Assembly (NCBI GenBank): GCA_044866775.1
Contig: JBIOUG010000010.1
Location: forward strand, 29,049 to 93,048
Source of the DNA: DASUNQ01 sp044866775
Lineage (GTDB): Bacteria; Acidobacteriota; Thermoanaerobaculia; Multivoradales; UBA5704
DNA: 64,000 bases
Direction: 5' to 3'
Shown here: piece by piece, positions 52,082 to 60,547 of the stretch
How positions within the stretch are numbered: position 1 is the stretch's first letter
Layout of the letters: each line of letters begins with the position of its first letter
Notes under the pieces: model-generated
Told to the model about the DNA's origin: nothing
The model's database searches: none
The model's input: the letters and a program-made list of their open reading frames with translations, nothing else
Program-made: the position numbers and the translations under genes

Positions 52082-52648
52082 ATGCCCGCCACGGTTCGCC
52101 ACCTCCCCCCCGCCGTCCTCCTCATGTCGATGGCCTTCGGCGCCGCCTCCGCCGCGGCGGCACAGCCGCCGCCGCGGGTGCCGTGGTTCCACATCCACGT
52201 CCATGGCTCGACCTGCCTGCGCACCGACTTCATCCCGTTCGGCGGCCAGATCTGCGTCGACTCCGTCTACGACGAGCGGGACTTTTTCCTTTATCGCAGC
52301 GGCGCGGCCGAGGACATCGCCACCACCAGCCGGTGGGTCTATGGCGAGCCGAAGGTCAGGGTGCCGCTGCGGACGGTCGTGCGGCGGGGTGCGGTGCCGG
52401 CCGTCGAGCTGGTGGCGATCCGCCAGGCGGTCGCGGAGTCGCGCCTCGCGATCGCGCCGGACGCCTGCGACCCGGCGGCGGGCGACCCGCGGGTCGTGGC
52501 GCACTACGAGATCGTCTGGTATCCACCGAGCACCCTCGGCGGGCGTGTGCTCGATCTCTCGACCGAGCACCCGACGCCGTGCCCGCCCGCGCTCATGGCG
52601 CTGGTGGAGAGGGTGCTGAGCCTGGCGGCGGACCTGCCGGTACGGTGA
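52082..52648 (+). CDS. Hypothetical exported protein
   Basis: 188 residues from ATG 52082, with a weak GGAGG about 11 bases upstream. The N-terminus (LPPAVLLMSMAFGAASAAAAQ) is a clear signal peptide. The mature part has three or four Cys residues that could form disulfides (STCLRTDF, GQICVDS, DACDP, PTPCPP) and a mixed beta pattern. I do not recognise a family. It is convergent with the next gene. Confidence 0.7.
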   Translation: MPATVRHLPPAVLLMSMAFGAASAAAAQPPPRVPWFHIHVHGSTCLRTDFIPFGGQICVDSVYDERDFFLYRSGAAEDIATTSRWVYGEPKVRVPLRTVVRRGAVPAVELVAIRQAVAESRLAIAPDACDPAAGDPRVVAHYEIVWYPPSTLGGRVLDLSTEHPTPCPPALMALVERVLSLAADLPVR

Positions 52649-52687
52649 GCCCCAGGGGCGGCGGCGCCACCCTCTGGAGAGAACGTC

Positions 52688-53317
52688 CTAGCGGAAGAGC
52701 TGCAGCGCCACGACCATCCCGGTCGTCGCGTCCTGGTACTGCCCCGCGAGCTGGCGGCCGTCGTTCGACAGGCGGAGATAGGCGGTGCCGGTCGTCCACG
52801 CCGCGGTGGTCACCCCGAAGGTGAGGTTGGGGCCGTCGATCGTGCCGCTGCCGACCGCCGTGATGGCGCCGGTCAGCGGATTGGTCTCCTGCAAGACGAG
52901 CGAGCCGCCCTGCTGGTAGATCGTGTAGGTGAGGCCGCTGACGGCGCGCCATGGGCCGGCGACGTTGGCGAGCTGCGCGGGCACGTTGGCGTACCGGGCG
53001 TCCATCGTCTCTTCCTCGGCGTCGCCGGAGCCCAGGTTCCGCTCGGCTTGCTGGAGGAGCAGCTCGAGCCGGGCCTGCTTGCGCTGGAGCTGCTCGTCGA
53101 CGGTGTTGGCCGGCGCGCCGCCGACGAGCGATGCCGCCGCGTGGCTGCCGCCCGCCTGTCCGCCGTTGGCCAGCGGCGCCGGGTCGCCTCGCCGCGGCCC
53201 GATGACGTCGATCTGGTAGAGGATGGCGATCAGGCCGCCGACGGCCGTGATCAGCCCAGCCACGGCCGTGATGCAGCCGAGGACGGTGCCGAAGAAGCTC
53301 TTGCTGTGCTCCGTCAC
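52688..53317 (-). CDS. Hypothetical membrane-anchored protein with coiled coil
   Basis: 209 residues from GTG 53317, with GGGAGGAG upstream. One hydrophobic segment near the N-terminus (TVLGCITAVAGLITAVGGLIAILY) is followed by a Gly/Ala linker, a short charged coiled coil (VDEQLQRKQARLELLLQQAERNL, about residues 73-95), and a C-terminal beta-rich domain with WRAVSGLTYTIYQQGGSLVLQE and GRQLAGQYQ that looks like a small lipocalin-like or META-like barrel. No family assigned. It may be co-transcribed after the dehydrogenase homologue upstream (57-bp gap). Confidence 0.7.
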   Translation of the reverse strand: MTEHSKSFFGTVLGCITAVAGLITAVGGLIAILYQIDVIGPRRGDPAPLANGGQAGGSHAAASLVGGAPANTVDEQLQRKQARLELLLQQAERNLGSGDAEEETMDARYANVPAQLANVAGPWRAVSGLTYTIYQQGGSLVLQETNPLTGAITAVGSGTIDGPNLTFGVTTAAWTTGTAYLRLSNDGRQLAGQYQDATTGMVVALQLFR

Positions 53318-53374
53318 AGGACTCCTCCCAGCCCTTTGGCGTTCGACCCGGCGAGTTGTGACATGGGCGGCGTC

Positions 53375-54325
53375 CTAGAGCACCGCTGCGGCGATCTCGA
53401 GCGCGTTGACCGCGCCGCCGCGGGTGAGGTTGTCCATCACCGCCCAGACCCAGTAGCCGCCGGCGGCGCCGGTCTCCTTGCGCACGGCGCCGACCACCAC
53501 CTTGTCGCTGCCGGAGACCTCGATCGGCCCCAGGCGCTTGGGGTCGTCGGCCAGCTCGATCACCGGGTGCTCGCCCAAGGCGCGGCGGATCGCCCGCACC
53601 CCGGGGTCGCCGGCGCAGCGCAGGTAGAGGCTGGCCGAGAACGAGTGGAAGACCCCGGCCTGGACGACGTTGAGCGACACCGGCGGCGCGCCGCCGAGGA
53701 CGGTGGCGAGCTCCGCCGCAAGCGTCTCGATGGGCCCGGGGTGGGGGAGGAGGTTGAAGGCCATCTGGTGGCCGAAGACGGGGGTGGGAGTGCGCGCCGT
53801 CATCGCCACGATCTGGCGCGTCTGCTCGAACATCTCCTCGAGGCCCGGCGTACCGCGCATCGAGGCCGGCTGCACCAGGGTCGCCACCGCCTCCTCGACG
53901 TCCACCGCGCGCAGCGGCCAGAGGAGGTGAGTGAGCAGGATGACCGCAGGGTGCGGCGAGACCAGGACCGCGCCGCGCGCGGCGGTGGTGGCGCCGGCAC
54001 CCGCCACCACGGGGCGGCCGTCCTCGGGGCCGGCGTCCTCCGCGAGGAGGATCGCGGTCGTCGCCTCCGGGCGCTCGGCGAGCAGCCGCCGGGTGGCCGC
54101 CGCCGGGCCGCAGAAGAAGGCGATGTCGACCCCCTCGAGCGCCCCCGGCTCCCAGGCCTGGACGAGCGCTGCCGCGCCCGCCGCCTCGGTGATGGCGCCG
54201 ATCTCCTCGGGGTCGTCCGAGTAGAGGCGGACGTCGCCGCCGAGCGCCGGGCGCGCCGCGAGCCCCTCGAGCAGCTCCTTCCCAAGGAGCCCGGTCGGAT
54301 GGAGCACGGCTACAGGCATGGACAT
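53375..54325 (-). CDS. Aspartate-semialdehyde dehydrogenase homologue lacking the catalytic Cys (USG-1-like)
   Basis: 316 residues. The N-terminal Rossmann fold (AVLHPTGLLGKELLEGL) and C-terminal dimerisation part (FNLLPHPG, DNLTRGGAVNALEIA) follow the aspartate-semialdehyde dehydrogenase plan. The active-site stretch, normally N-P-N-C-[ST]-T, reads S-P-H-P-A-V at 123-128, so the nucleophilic Cys is replaced by Pro 126. That makes NADPH-dependent dehydrogenation by the known mechanism unlikely. It resembles the USG-1 group (E. coli Usg), whose role is unknown. It is the distal member of the minus-strand series that includes psd and pssA. Confidence 0.82.
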   Translation of the reverse strand: MSMPVAVLHPTGLLGKELLEGLAARPALGGDVRLYSDDPEEIGAITEAAGAAALVQAWEPGALEGVDIAFFCGPAAATRRLLAERPEATTAILLAEDAGPEDGRPVVAGAGATTAARGAVLVSPHPAVILLTHLLWPLRAVDVEEAVATLVQPASMRGTPGLEEMFEQTRQIVAMTARTPTPVFGHQMAFNLLPHPGPIETLAAELATVLGGAPPVSLNVVQAGVFHSFSASLYLRCAGDPGVRAIRRALGEHPVIELADDPKRLGPIEVSGSDKVVVGAVRKETGAAGGYWVWAVMDNLTRGGAVNALEIAAAVL

Positions 54326-54422
54326 GTCATCCGAGTAGCCGCTGCTTCCGTTCGGTCTTGAAGACGGATCGTCCGCTTGCTGCGGCCGGCAAAGCTGTCT
54401 TGAGCCCTCTCGTTCTATCGAC

Positions 54423-54483
54423 CTTTACTGCATTGATCCGATCTCCCTCACCCCTGGCCCCTCTCCCACATGGGAGAGGGGGA
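54423..54483 (+). repeat. REP-like palindromic repeat, family A, copy 4
   Basis: Same element and orientation as at 34288, with the perfect CCCCTCTCCC-ACAT-GGGAGAGGGG hairpin, in the gap between pssA and the dehydrogenase homologue. Confidence 0.9.
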
Positions 54484-54518
54484 CGCCGGCGCCGGTGAGA
54501 GCGGAATCCAGCGCGCAT

Positions 54519-55385
54519 CTACGGCAATCCCTCCGCCTCGGCGGATGGCGGCTCGGGCGGCGGCGCTCCGCCGTGCCGGCTGCGGCGGAGCCTGCCCGCC
54601 ACGTAGACCAGTGGCCCCGAGAGCGTATACAGCCAGGCGATGACGAGGAAGGTCATCCGCGGATGGAGCGCCACGACCAGCACGATCGCCGCGAGCGGCA
54701 GCAGCATGCGATAGCTCCACGGCCGGCGCAGGTCGATCTGCTTGGGGCTGCGGTAGCGGATGGTCGAGACCATGAGCGCGCCGATCAGGAGGAGCGAGGT
54801 CAGGACCAGCGCCTCGAGCCAGGGCTTCCACTCCCGATCGGGGGCGAAGAAGAGGATCGAGCAGATGGCGCCCGCGGCGGCGGGGGTGGGGAGGCCGACG
54901 AACCAGCGCGCGTCGACGACCTTGGTCTGGACGTTGAAGCGCGCCAGGCGCGTGGCGGTGCAGACGAGGTAGAAGAACGGCGCCAGCCAGCCGACGCGCG
55001 CCCACGGGTCGCCGGGGGCGATGAGGCTTCCTTCCTCGGTGCCGGCGAAGGCCCAGAGGTAGGTGAGGAGGGCGGGCACGACGCCGAAGGTCACGACGTC
55101 GGCGAGCGAGTCGTACTCCCGGCCGAAGTCGCTCTCGGTGCCGGTCATGCGGGCGATCCAGCCGTCGAGGCTGTCGAGGAGGGCGGCGGTGAAGACCAGC
55201 AGCGCGGCGGTCGGGAAGGCGTCGCGCAGGCCCCAGACCACGGCGTAGAAGCCGAGCAGCATGTTGCCGATGGTGAAGAGGCTGGGCAGCAGGTAGGCGC
55301 CCCGCTGCAAGGGGCGGCGCACGCGGTGGCCGCCGCCCCGCAGCCGGCGCGTCGGCGCGCTGTCGAAGCCGCCGGGCTCGCTCAC
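54519..55385 (-). CDS. pssA: CDP-diacylglycerol-serine O-phosphatidyltransferase
   Basis: 288 residues from GTG 55385, overlapping the psd stop (GTGA); a longer frame through psd is rejected. The CDP-alcohol phosphatidyltransferase signature is exact: DG-WI-AR, eight residues, G, three residues, D, three residues, D (in LDSLDGWIARMTG then EYDSLADVVTFG). About eight membrane segments. It makes phosphatidylserine from CDP-diacylglycerol and serine; the overlapping upstream gene decarboxylates the product to phosphatidylethanolamine. The C-terminus is Pro/Gly-rich and soluble. Confidence 0.95.
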   Translation of the reverse strand: MSEPGGFDSAPTRRLRGGGHRVRRPLQRGAYLLPSLFTIGNMLLGFYAVVWGLRDAFPTAALLVFTAALLDSLDGWIARMTGTESDFGREYDSLADVVTFGVVPALLTYLWAFAGTEEGSLIAPGDPWARVGWLAPFFYLVCTATRLARFNVQTKVVDARWFVGLPTPAAAGAICSILFFAPDREWKPWLEALVLTSLLLIGALMVSTIRYRSPKQIDLRRPWSYRMLLPLAAIVLVVALHPRMTFLVIAWLYTLSGPLVYVAGRLRRSRHGGAPPPEPPSAEAEGLP

Positions 55386-56107
55386 GGCGTCGATCCTCCT
55401 AGGCGCGAAGGCTTTCGCGCCGTGCCAATGCTGGGAGCGCTTTCCGTCGCGCGACCAGCGCGACGGGCTCCCAGGCTCGCCGGCCGCTCGGCGACCGCGG
55501 ACTCGCCGTTGCGCAGGCGCTCCCCCTTCTGCACCAGCAGCCGGTACGCCTCCGGCACCAGCAGGTCCACCCGCGAGCCGAACTTGATGAGCCCCATCGA
55601 CTGGCCGCGCTCCACGCGCTCTCCCTCCTTCAAATAGCACACCACCCGGCGGGCGAGGAGGCCGGCGATCTGCCGCACCCCGACGAGGTCGCCGTTCGCG
55701 CGGCGGATGACCGTCAGGTGGCGCTCGTTGACCCGGTCGACGTCGCGCTTGAAGGCCGCCACCTTGCGCCCCGCGGCGTAGCGCGAGACCACGACCTCGC
55801 CGCCGACCGGCGTGCGCTGGGTGTGGACGTCGAAGACCGAGAGGAAGGTCACCACGCGGTGGTAGGCGCCGGGTCCGACCTCCGGGTCCTCGACGCGGTC
55901 GACGAGGGTCACCAGGCCGTCGGCGGGCGCCAGGACGGTCCCCTCCGCGCCGGCGTAGCGCCGCGCGGGGTCACGGAAGAAGAGGAGGACGAGGAGGCCG
56001 ACGACGAGGGCCGCGACGGCCCAGCCGGGACGGCGCAGCAGGGCGAGCGCCCCCGCCACGAGGAGGAACGGCAGGACGAAAGGCCAGGCTTCGCGTGCGA
56101 ACCGCAC
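55382..56107 (-). CDS. psd: Phosphatidylserine decarboxylase proenzyme
   Basis: 241 residues. Two N-terminal hydrophobic helices are followed by the catalytic domain (FFRDPARR, LAPADGLVT, FLSVFDVHTQRTP). The self-cleavage site is Gly-Ser in KFGSRVDLLVP, giving the pyruvoyl cofactor. This is the short type of Psd. The normal end would be near GERLRNGESAVAE; the last ~30 residues are encoded by repeat family C (55399-55474), an acquired tail. It converts phosphatidylserine to phosphatidylethanolamine and is coupled to pssA by a 4-base overlap. Confidence 0.94.
   Translation of the reverse strand: MRFAREAWPFVLPFLLVAGALALLRRPGWAVAALVVGLLVLLFFRDPARRYAGAEGTVLAPADGLVTLVDRVEDPEVGPGAYHRVVTFLSVFDVHTQRTPVGGEVVVSRYAAGRKVAAFKRDVDRVNERHLTVIRRANGDLVGVRQIAGLLARRVVCYLKEGERVERGQSMGLIKFGSRVDLLVPEAYRLLVQKGERLRNGESAVAERPASLGARRAGRATESAPSIGTARKPSRLGGSTP
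55399..55474 (-). repeat. Composite palindromic repeat, family C, copy 2, inside psd
   Basis: The reverse complement matches 45421-45502 closely, with both stem-loops conserved (GCGCTGGTCGCGC and GGCGCGAAAGCCTTCGCGCC). It supplies the Arg/Ser/Ala-rich C-terminal tail of Psd. Confidence 0.85.
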
Positions 56108-56125
56108 CCGCGATTCTGATCGCTG

Positions 56126-56365
56126 CTAGGCCGAGACCCGCGCTTCGCGGTGGCTGCGCAGGATGCTCTCCATGCGGTCCTTCAAGGCCAGCTTGTGCAG
56201 CTTGATCCTCTTCTCCTCGATCTCGTCGTCCTGGGAGAGCATCGACTTGTGATGGAGCTCGGCGAGGCGCCGCTCGTAGTCCTGGTGCTCGGCGTTCAGG
56301 CGGCGGAACTCCTCGTCCGAGCGCAACAGCTCTTCGCGCAGCTCATCCCGATTGAGCATCGTCAT
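56126..56365 (-). CDS. DUF465 (YdcH-like) small protein
   Basis: 79 residues, almost entirely charged helix. The DUF465 pattern is clear: EEFRRLNAEHQDYERRLAEL in the first half and DDEIEEKRIKLHKLALKDRMESIL in the second. The family is a short coiled-coil hairpin of unknown function. AGGAGG lies 3 bases before the first ATG and 9 before the second (56359), so either may be used. It is 18 bp upstream of psd. The 229-bp gap before it holds nothing I recognise. Confidence 0.9.
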   Translation of the reverse strand: MTMLNRDELREELLRSDEEFRRLNAEHQDYERRLAELHHKSMLSQDDEIEEKRIKLHKLALKDRMESILRSHREARVSA

Positions 56366-56594
56366 CGGCCTCCTGGTGCTTGGTTTGTGAGGCGCCCGGG
56401 AGGGGCGCTCGGGGTTGGGAAACGCGGGGGGCGGCGGCGCCCGTCACCGGCGCACCGACCCCCTGTTGCGGCCGCACCGACTACCCGGGAGGGAGGGGCG
56501 GGGCCTGCGACGTCTGGTCGGGTGGTTCAGCATGCCTCGAATCGGCAGGCAGCTTAGCACCGGGTCCGGGAGCGATCAAGGACGGGCAGGGCGG

Positions 56595-57083
56595 CTAGAG
56601 GTCGAGGGCGTAGACCAGGGCGTCGGAGCCGTCGCGGTAGTAGGCGCGGCGGCGGCCGGTGAGGTCGAAGCCGAGGACGCGGTAGAGGCCGAGGGCGGCG
56701 AGGTTGTCCGGCCGCACCTCGAGGAAGCAGCTCTCGATCCCGGCGGCGCGGAGCTGCTCGAGCCCCGCCTCGACCAGCGCCCGCCCGAGGCCCCGCCGCC
56801 GCGCCGGCGCCTCGACCGCCAGCCGCAGCAGCTCGGCCTCGCCGACCCCTTCGCGGAAGGAGACGTAGGCCGCCGCCGGCGCCGCCGGGCGAGCGGCCAC
56901 CAGCACGAGCGAGCGCGGGTGCGTCAGCTCGTGGCTCAAGATCGTCGCCGGCCAGGGGTCGGGGAAGCAGTGCTCCTCGAGCCAGACGATCCGCCCGAGG
57001 TCGTGCGGGCGCGCCGGTCGGATGGAGTACGGCATGTCCGGCGGGGCGAGCATCGCGGAGAAGACGTCGGGTCGAGCGGACAT
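56595..57083 (-). CDS. rimI: Ribosomal protein S18 alanine N-acetyltransferase, RimI family
   Basis: 162 residues with a GNAT fold. The acetyl-CoA-binding stretch RLAVEAPARRRGLGRALV, the FLEVRPDNLAALGLYRVLGF segment and RRRAYYRDGSDALVYAL are typical of RimI. It follows tsaB by 34 bp, the usual tsaB-rimI pairing, which supports RimI over another GNAT. The first ~18 residues may be extra; Met 11 or Met 17 are other possible starts. Confidence 0.9.
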   Translation of the reverse strand: MSARPDVFSAMLAPPDMPYSIRPARPHDLGRIVWLEEHCFPDPWPATILSHELTHPRSLVLVAARPAAPAAAYVSFREGVGEAELLRLAVEAPARRRGLGRALVEAGLEQLRAAGIESCFLEVRPDNLAALGLYRVLGFDLTGRRRAYYRDGSDALVYALDL

Positions 57084-57117
57084 TGCGAAACCCTGTGCGA
57101 GCTTACCGCGAGATGCG

Positions 57118-57822
57118 TTAGGTGCGGGCGGTCTCCGGCGCAGAGGGCAGCCGCTGGCGCGGCGTCGTGACCGCGGGCGGGCGGGCGTAGATCGGCGCGG
57201 TCAGAAGGCCAGCATCCCAGGTGGGGTGGAGCTTGGTCACGAGGCGGAGAGCCACTGGGGCGAGCGGGCCGGGCTCGATGAGCCGGACGCTGGCGGGCCA
57301 GCCGGGAGTCGCCGCGAGGGCGGCCACGCCGAAGCCGACGACGACGGCGGGGCGGCGGGCGGCGATCTCCGCCGCCGCCACGGTCTCGGCCTCGCCGAGC
57401 GGCCGCGGCGGATCGCTGGCGAAGGGCTGGATCGTCCACTCCGCGCGCAAGGCGTCGACCGCGGCGAGGACCGGGCCGTCGGCTGAGAAGGTGACCTCGC
57501 CGGCGTCCCGCGCTGCGCCGGCGAGCACCTGGAGAGTCGGCAGCGCCGTCGCCGGCACCCGCAACGCCATCTGCAGCCCGAGGGCCGTCGCGAGCCCCAC
57601 CCGCAGCCCGGTGAAGCTCCCCGGCCCGCGCAACGCCACGATCCCGCCCAGCGCCTCCCGCTCCACCCCGGCCTCGCCGAGCACCTCGTCCACCATCTCG
57701 AGGAGCCGCCGCGACGAGCGGGCGATCGCCTCCGCCCGCACCGCCAGCACCACATCGCCCCGCCCCAAAGCCACGCTCACCTGCGGCGAGGCGGCGTCGA
57801 GGGCGAGGAGGAGCCGCGTCAT
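57118..57822 (-). CDS. tsaB: tRNA threonylcarbamoyladenosine biosynthesis protein TsaB
   Basis: Start ATG 57822 gives 234 residues beginning MTRLLLALDAASPQVSVAL, the usual TsaB N-terminus; the longer frame would overlap mutS. The ASKHA-fold motif GPGSFTGLRVGL at residues 66-77 is diagnostic. TsaB scaffolds TsaD and TsaE in making t6A37 of ANN-decoding tRNAs. It is divergent from mutS with only 34 bp between them, so the two promoters must overlap. Confidence 0.93.
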   Translation of the reverse strand: MTRLLLALDAASPQVSVALGRGDVVLAVRAEAIARSSRRLLEMVDEVLGEAGVEREALGGIVALRGPGSFTGLRVGLATALGLQMALRVPATALPTLQVLAGAARDAGEVTFSADGPVLAAVDALRAEWTIQPFASDPPRPLGEAETVAAAEIAARRPAVVVGFGVAALAATPGWPASVRLIEPGPLAPVALRLVTKLHPTWDAGLLTAPIYARPPAVTTPRQRLPSAPETART

Positions 57823-57856
57823 GCGCGCAGTATAGGCGCCGCTATACACTCCCGCC

Positions 57857-60526
57857 GTGCCCCCCACGGCAGCGGCTCCGTCGCACCTCACGCCCATGTT
57901 GCGCCAGTACCTGGAGGCCAAGGCGGCGCATCCGGACGCCATCCTGCTCTACCGGATGGGGGACTTCTTCGAGGCGTTCTACGAGGACGCGATCCGCATC
58001 GCGCCGATCCTCGAGGTGCAGTTGACCGCCCGCCACCGCGGCAGCGACAACGAGGCGCCGATGTGCGGGGTGCCGCACCACGCGCTCGACGGCTACTTGG
58101 CGAAGCTCGTCGCCGCCGGGCTCAAGGTGGCGATCTGCGACCAGATCGAGGACGCCGCCCAGGCCAAGGGGCTGGTGCGGCGGGCGGTGACGCGCGTCGT
58201 CACGCCCGGCACGCTCTCGGACCCCGAGCTCCTCGACAGCAAAGAGGACAACCTGCTCGCGAGCCTGGTCTGGGAGGACGGCGGCGCCGCCGGGCGGGCC
58301 GCCGGCGCCGGCGCCTTCCTCGACGTCTCGACCGGGCGCTTCTTCGTCCGCCGCTGGGCGAGCGCCGAGGAGGCGCGCGAGGACCTGGCGCTCTTCCGGC
58401 CGCGCGAGGTGCTGGTCGAGGACGGCGCGCTGCCGGCGGCGGTCGAGGAGTGGATCGAGCGCGACTGCCCGTGCCGCACGCCGCTCGCCGAGGAGCGCCG
58501 CTTCGACCGCCGCCGCGGCGGCGAGCTGCTGGCGCGGCAGTTCGGCGCCGCGACGCTGCGCGGCTTCGGGCTCGACGACGGCGAGCCGGCGGTGCGCGCG
58601 GCGGCCGCGGCCCTCGCCTACGCCCAGGAGACGCAGAAGAGCGACCTCGCGCACGTCCGCGGCCTCGCCGTCTCGCTGCCCGGCGACCGGCTCGTCCTCG
58701 ACGCCACGACGCTGGCCAACCTCGAGGTCTTCCGCCCCCAGCGCGGCGACGTCGCGGCGGGCGGCGGGCGCCGGCGCGGCACCCTGCTCGGCGTGCTCGA
58801 CCGCACGGTGACGCCCCCCGGCGGCCGTACCCTGCGCGAGTGGCTGCGGCGGCCGCTGCGCGACCCGGCGGCGATCGCCGAGCGCCACGAGGCAGTGGGG
58901 GAGCTGGCCGAGGACCACCCGCGCCGCGGCCGCATCCGCGAGCACCTGGCCCGCCTGGGCGACCCCGAGCGCCTCCTCGCCCGCGCCGTCCTGGGCACGA
59001 TGACGCCGCGCGAGGCGGCGGCGCTGCGCGACGGCCTGGCGGCGGTGCCGGACCTCTTCGCCGAGCTGGCCCCGGGGCTCGGGGTAACTCGGGCACCACT
59101 CCTCGCCCAGCTCGCCGCGGCCGATCCGCTGGCACGCCTCCACGCCGAGCTGGCCCGCCGCCTCGAGGCGGCGCCGGCCGCGAAGCTCGACGAGGGCGGC
59201 GTCATCGCCGCCGGCGTCGATCCCGAGCTCGACCGCTGCCGCTCGCTCGCCCGCGACAGCAAGCGACACATCCTCGGGCTCGAGGCGCGCGAGCGCGAGC
59301 GCACCGGCATCGCCTCGCTCAAGATCCGCTACAACCGCGTCTTCGGCTACTACCTCGAGGTGACGCGCGCCCAGCAGGCGCGGGTGCCCGAGGACTACAT
59401 CCGCAAGCAGACCCTGGTCAACGCCGAGCGCTACGTCACCCCCGAGATCAAGGACCTCGAGGAGCGGACCCTCGCCGCCGAGGAGCAGCAGACGGCGCTC
59501 GAGGAGGAGCAGTTCCGGCTGCTCCTGGGCGAGATCGCCGCCGCCGGCCCGGGCCTCCTCGCCCTCGCCGCCGCGGCCGGCACGCTCGACGCCTTGGCTT
59601 CCTTCGCCGAGGTGGCCGCGCGCCACCGCTACACGCGGCCGCGGGTGGGGCCGGCGGGCGGCCCGATCGAGATCCGCGACGGCCGCCACCCGGTCGTCGA
59701 GCAGACGGGCCGCGAGCCGTTCGTCCCCAACGACGCCCAGCTCGACGCCGAGCGGGCGCAGATCGTGCTGCTCACCGGCCCCAACATGGGCGGCAAGTCG
59801 ACCTACCTGAGGCAGGTGGCGCTGATCATCCTCATGGCTCAAGCCGGTAGCTTCGTCCCGGCCGAGGAGGCGGCGCTCGGGGCCGTGGACCGCATCTTCA
59901 CCCGCGTCGGCGCCTCCGACGACCTGGCGCGCGGCGAGTCGACGTTCATGGTGGAGATGATCGAGACCGCCAACATCCTGCGCCACGCCACCGCCGAGAG
60001 CCTGGTCGTGCTCGACGAGGTGGGGCGCGGCACGGCCACCTTCGACGGCCTCTCGCTCGCCTGGGCGATCGTCGAGCACCTGCACGAGCACGGCCGGCCG
60101 AAGACGCTCTTCGCCACCCACTACCACGAGCTGACCGAGTTGGCGGCGCTGCTGCCGCGGGTCGTCAACCGCACGATGGCGGTCAAGGAGTGGGAGGAGC
60201 GGATCCTCTTCCTGCGGCGGGTGGTGCCCGGGAGCGCCGACAAGTCCTACGGCCTGCACGTGGCGCGGCTCGCCGGGATCCCGGCGGAGGTCGTCGAGCG
60301 CGCCGGCGAGATCCTCGCCAACCTCGAGGCGCAGGAGTACGACCTCGCCGGCCGGCCGCGCCTGGCGCGTGGCAGCGCGCCGGCGACGGACGGCGCCGAT
60401 CAGCTCCAGCTCTTCGCGCCGCCCGAGCAGGTGGTCGCGGCGCTGCTGCGCGACGTCGAGGTCGACCGCCTGACCCCGCTCGCCGCGCTCAACCTCATCC
60501 ACAGCCTAAAATCGCGCCTCGGATGA
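57857..60526 (+). CDS. mutS: DNA mismatch repair protein MutS
   Basis: 889 residues from GTG 57857 (ATG 57896 is an alternative closer to the conserved start). The mismatch-binding domain has YRMGDFFEAFYEDA with the Phe-x-Glu motif. Connector, lever and clamp domains follow, then the ABC-type ATPase with Walker A GPNMGGKST near residue 641, LDEVGRGTATFDG (Walker B) and ATHYHELTELA. Length and order are those of MutS1. nagZ follows at 21 bp. Confidence 0.97.
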   Translation: MPPTAAAPSHLTPMLRQYLEAKAAHPDAILLYRMGDFFEAFYEDAIRIAPILEVQLTARHRGSDNEAPMCGVPHHALDGYLAKLVAAGLKVAICDQIEDAAQAKGLVRRAVTRVVTPGTLSDPELLDSKEDNLLASLVWEDGGAAGRAAGAGAFLDVSTGRFFVRRWASAEEAREDLALFRPREVLVEDGALPAAVEEWIERDCPCRTPLAEERRFDRRRGGELLARQFGAATLRGFGLDDGEPAVRAAAAALAYAQETQKSDLAHVRGLAVSLPGDRLVLDATTLANLEVFRPQRGDVAAGGGRRRGTLLGVLDRTVTPPGGRTLREWLRRPLRDPAAIAERHEAVGELAEDHPRRGRIREHLARLGDPERLLARAVLGTMTPREAAALRDGLAAVPDLFAELAPGLGVTRAPLLAQLAAADPLARLHAELARRLEAAPAAKLDEGGVIAAGVDPELDRCRSLARDSKRHILGLEARERERTGIASLKIRYNRVFGYYLEVTRAQQARVPEDYIRKQTLVNAERYVTPEIKDLEERTLAAEEQQTALEEEQFRLLLGEIAAAGPGLLALAAAAGTLDALASFAEVAARHRYTRPRVGPAGGPIEIRDGRHPVVEQTGREPFVPNDAQLDAERAQIVLLTGPNMGGKSTYLRQVALIILMAQAGSFVPAEEAALGAVDRIFTRVGASDDLARGESTFMVEMIETANILRHATAESLVVLDEVGRGTATFDGLSLAWAIVEHLHEHGRPKTLFATHYHELTELAALLPRVVNRTMAVKEWEERILFLRRVVPGSADKSYGLHVARLAGIPAEVVERAGEILANLEAQEYDLAGRPRLARGSAPATDGADQLQLFAPPEQVVAALLRDVEVDRLTPLAALNLIHSLKSRLG

Positions 60527-60547
60527 GGCGCGGGGGAGCGTCACGGC

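Noticed and set aside
57842..60502. Minus-strand open frame of 886 codons opposite mutS
   Set aside because: Codon-bias shadow of mutS; the sense strand has all MutS motifs and the antisense has none.
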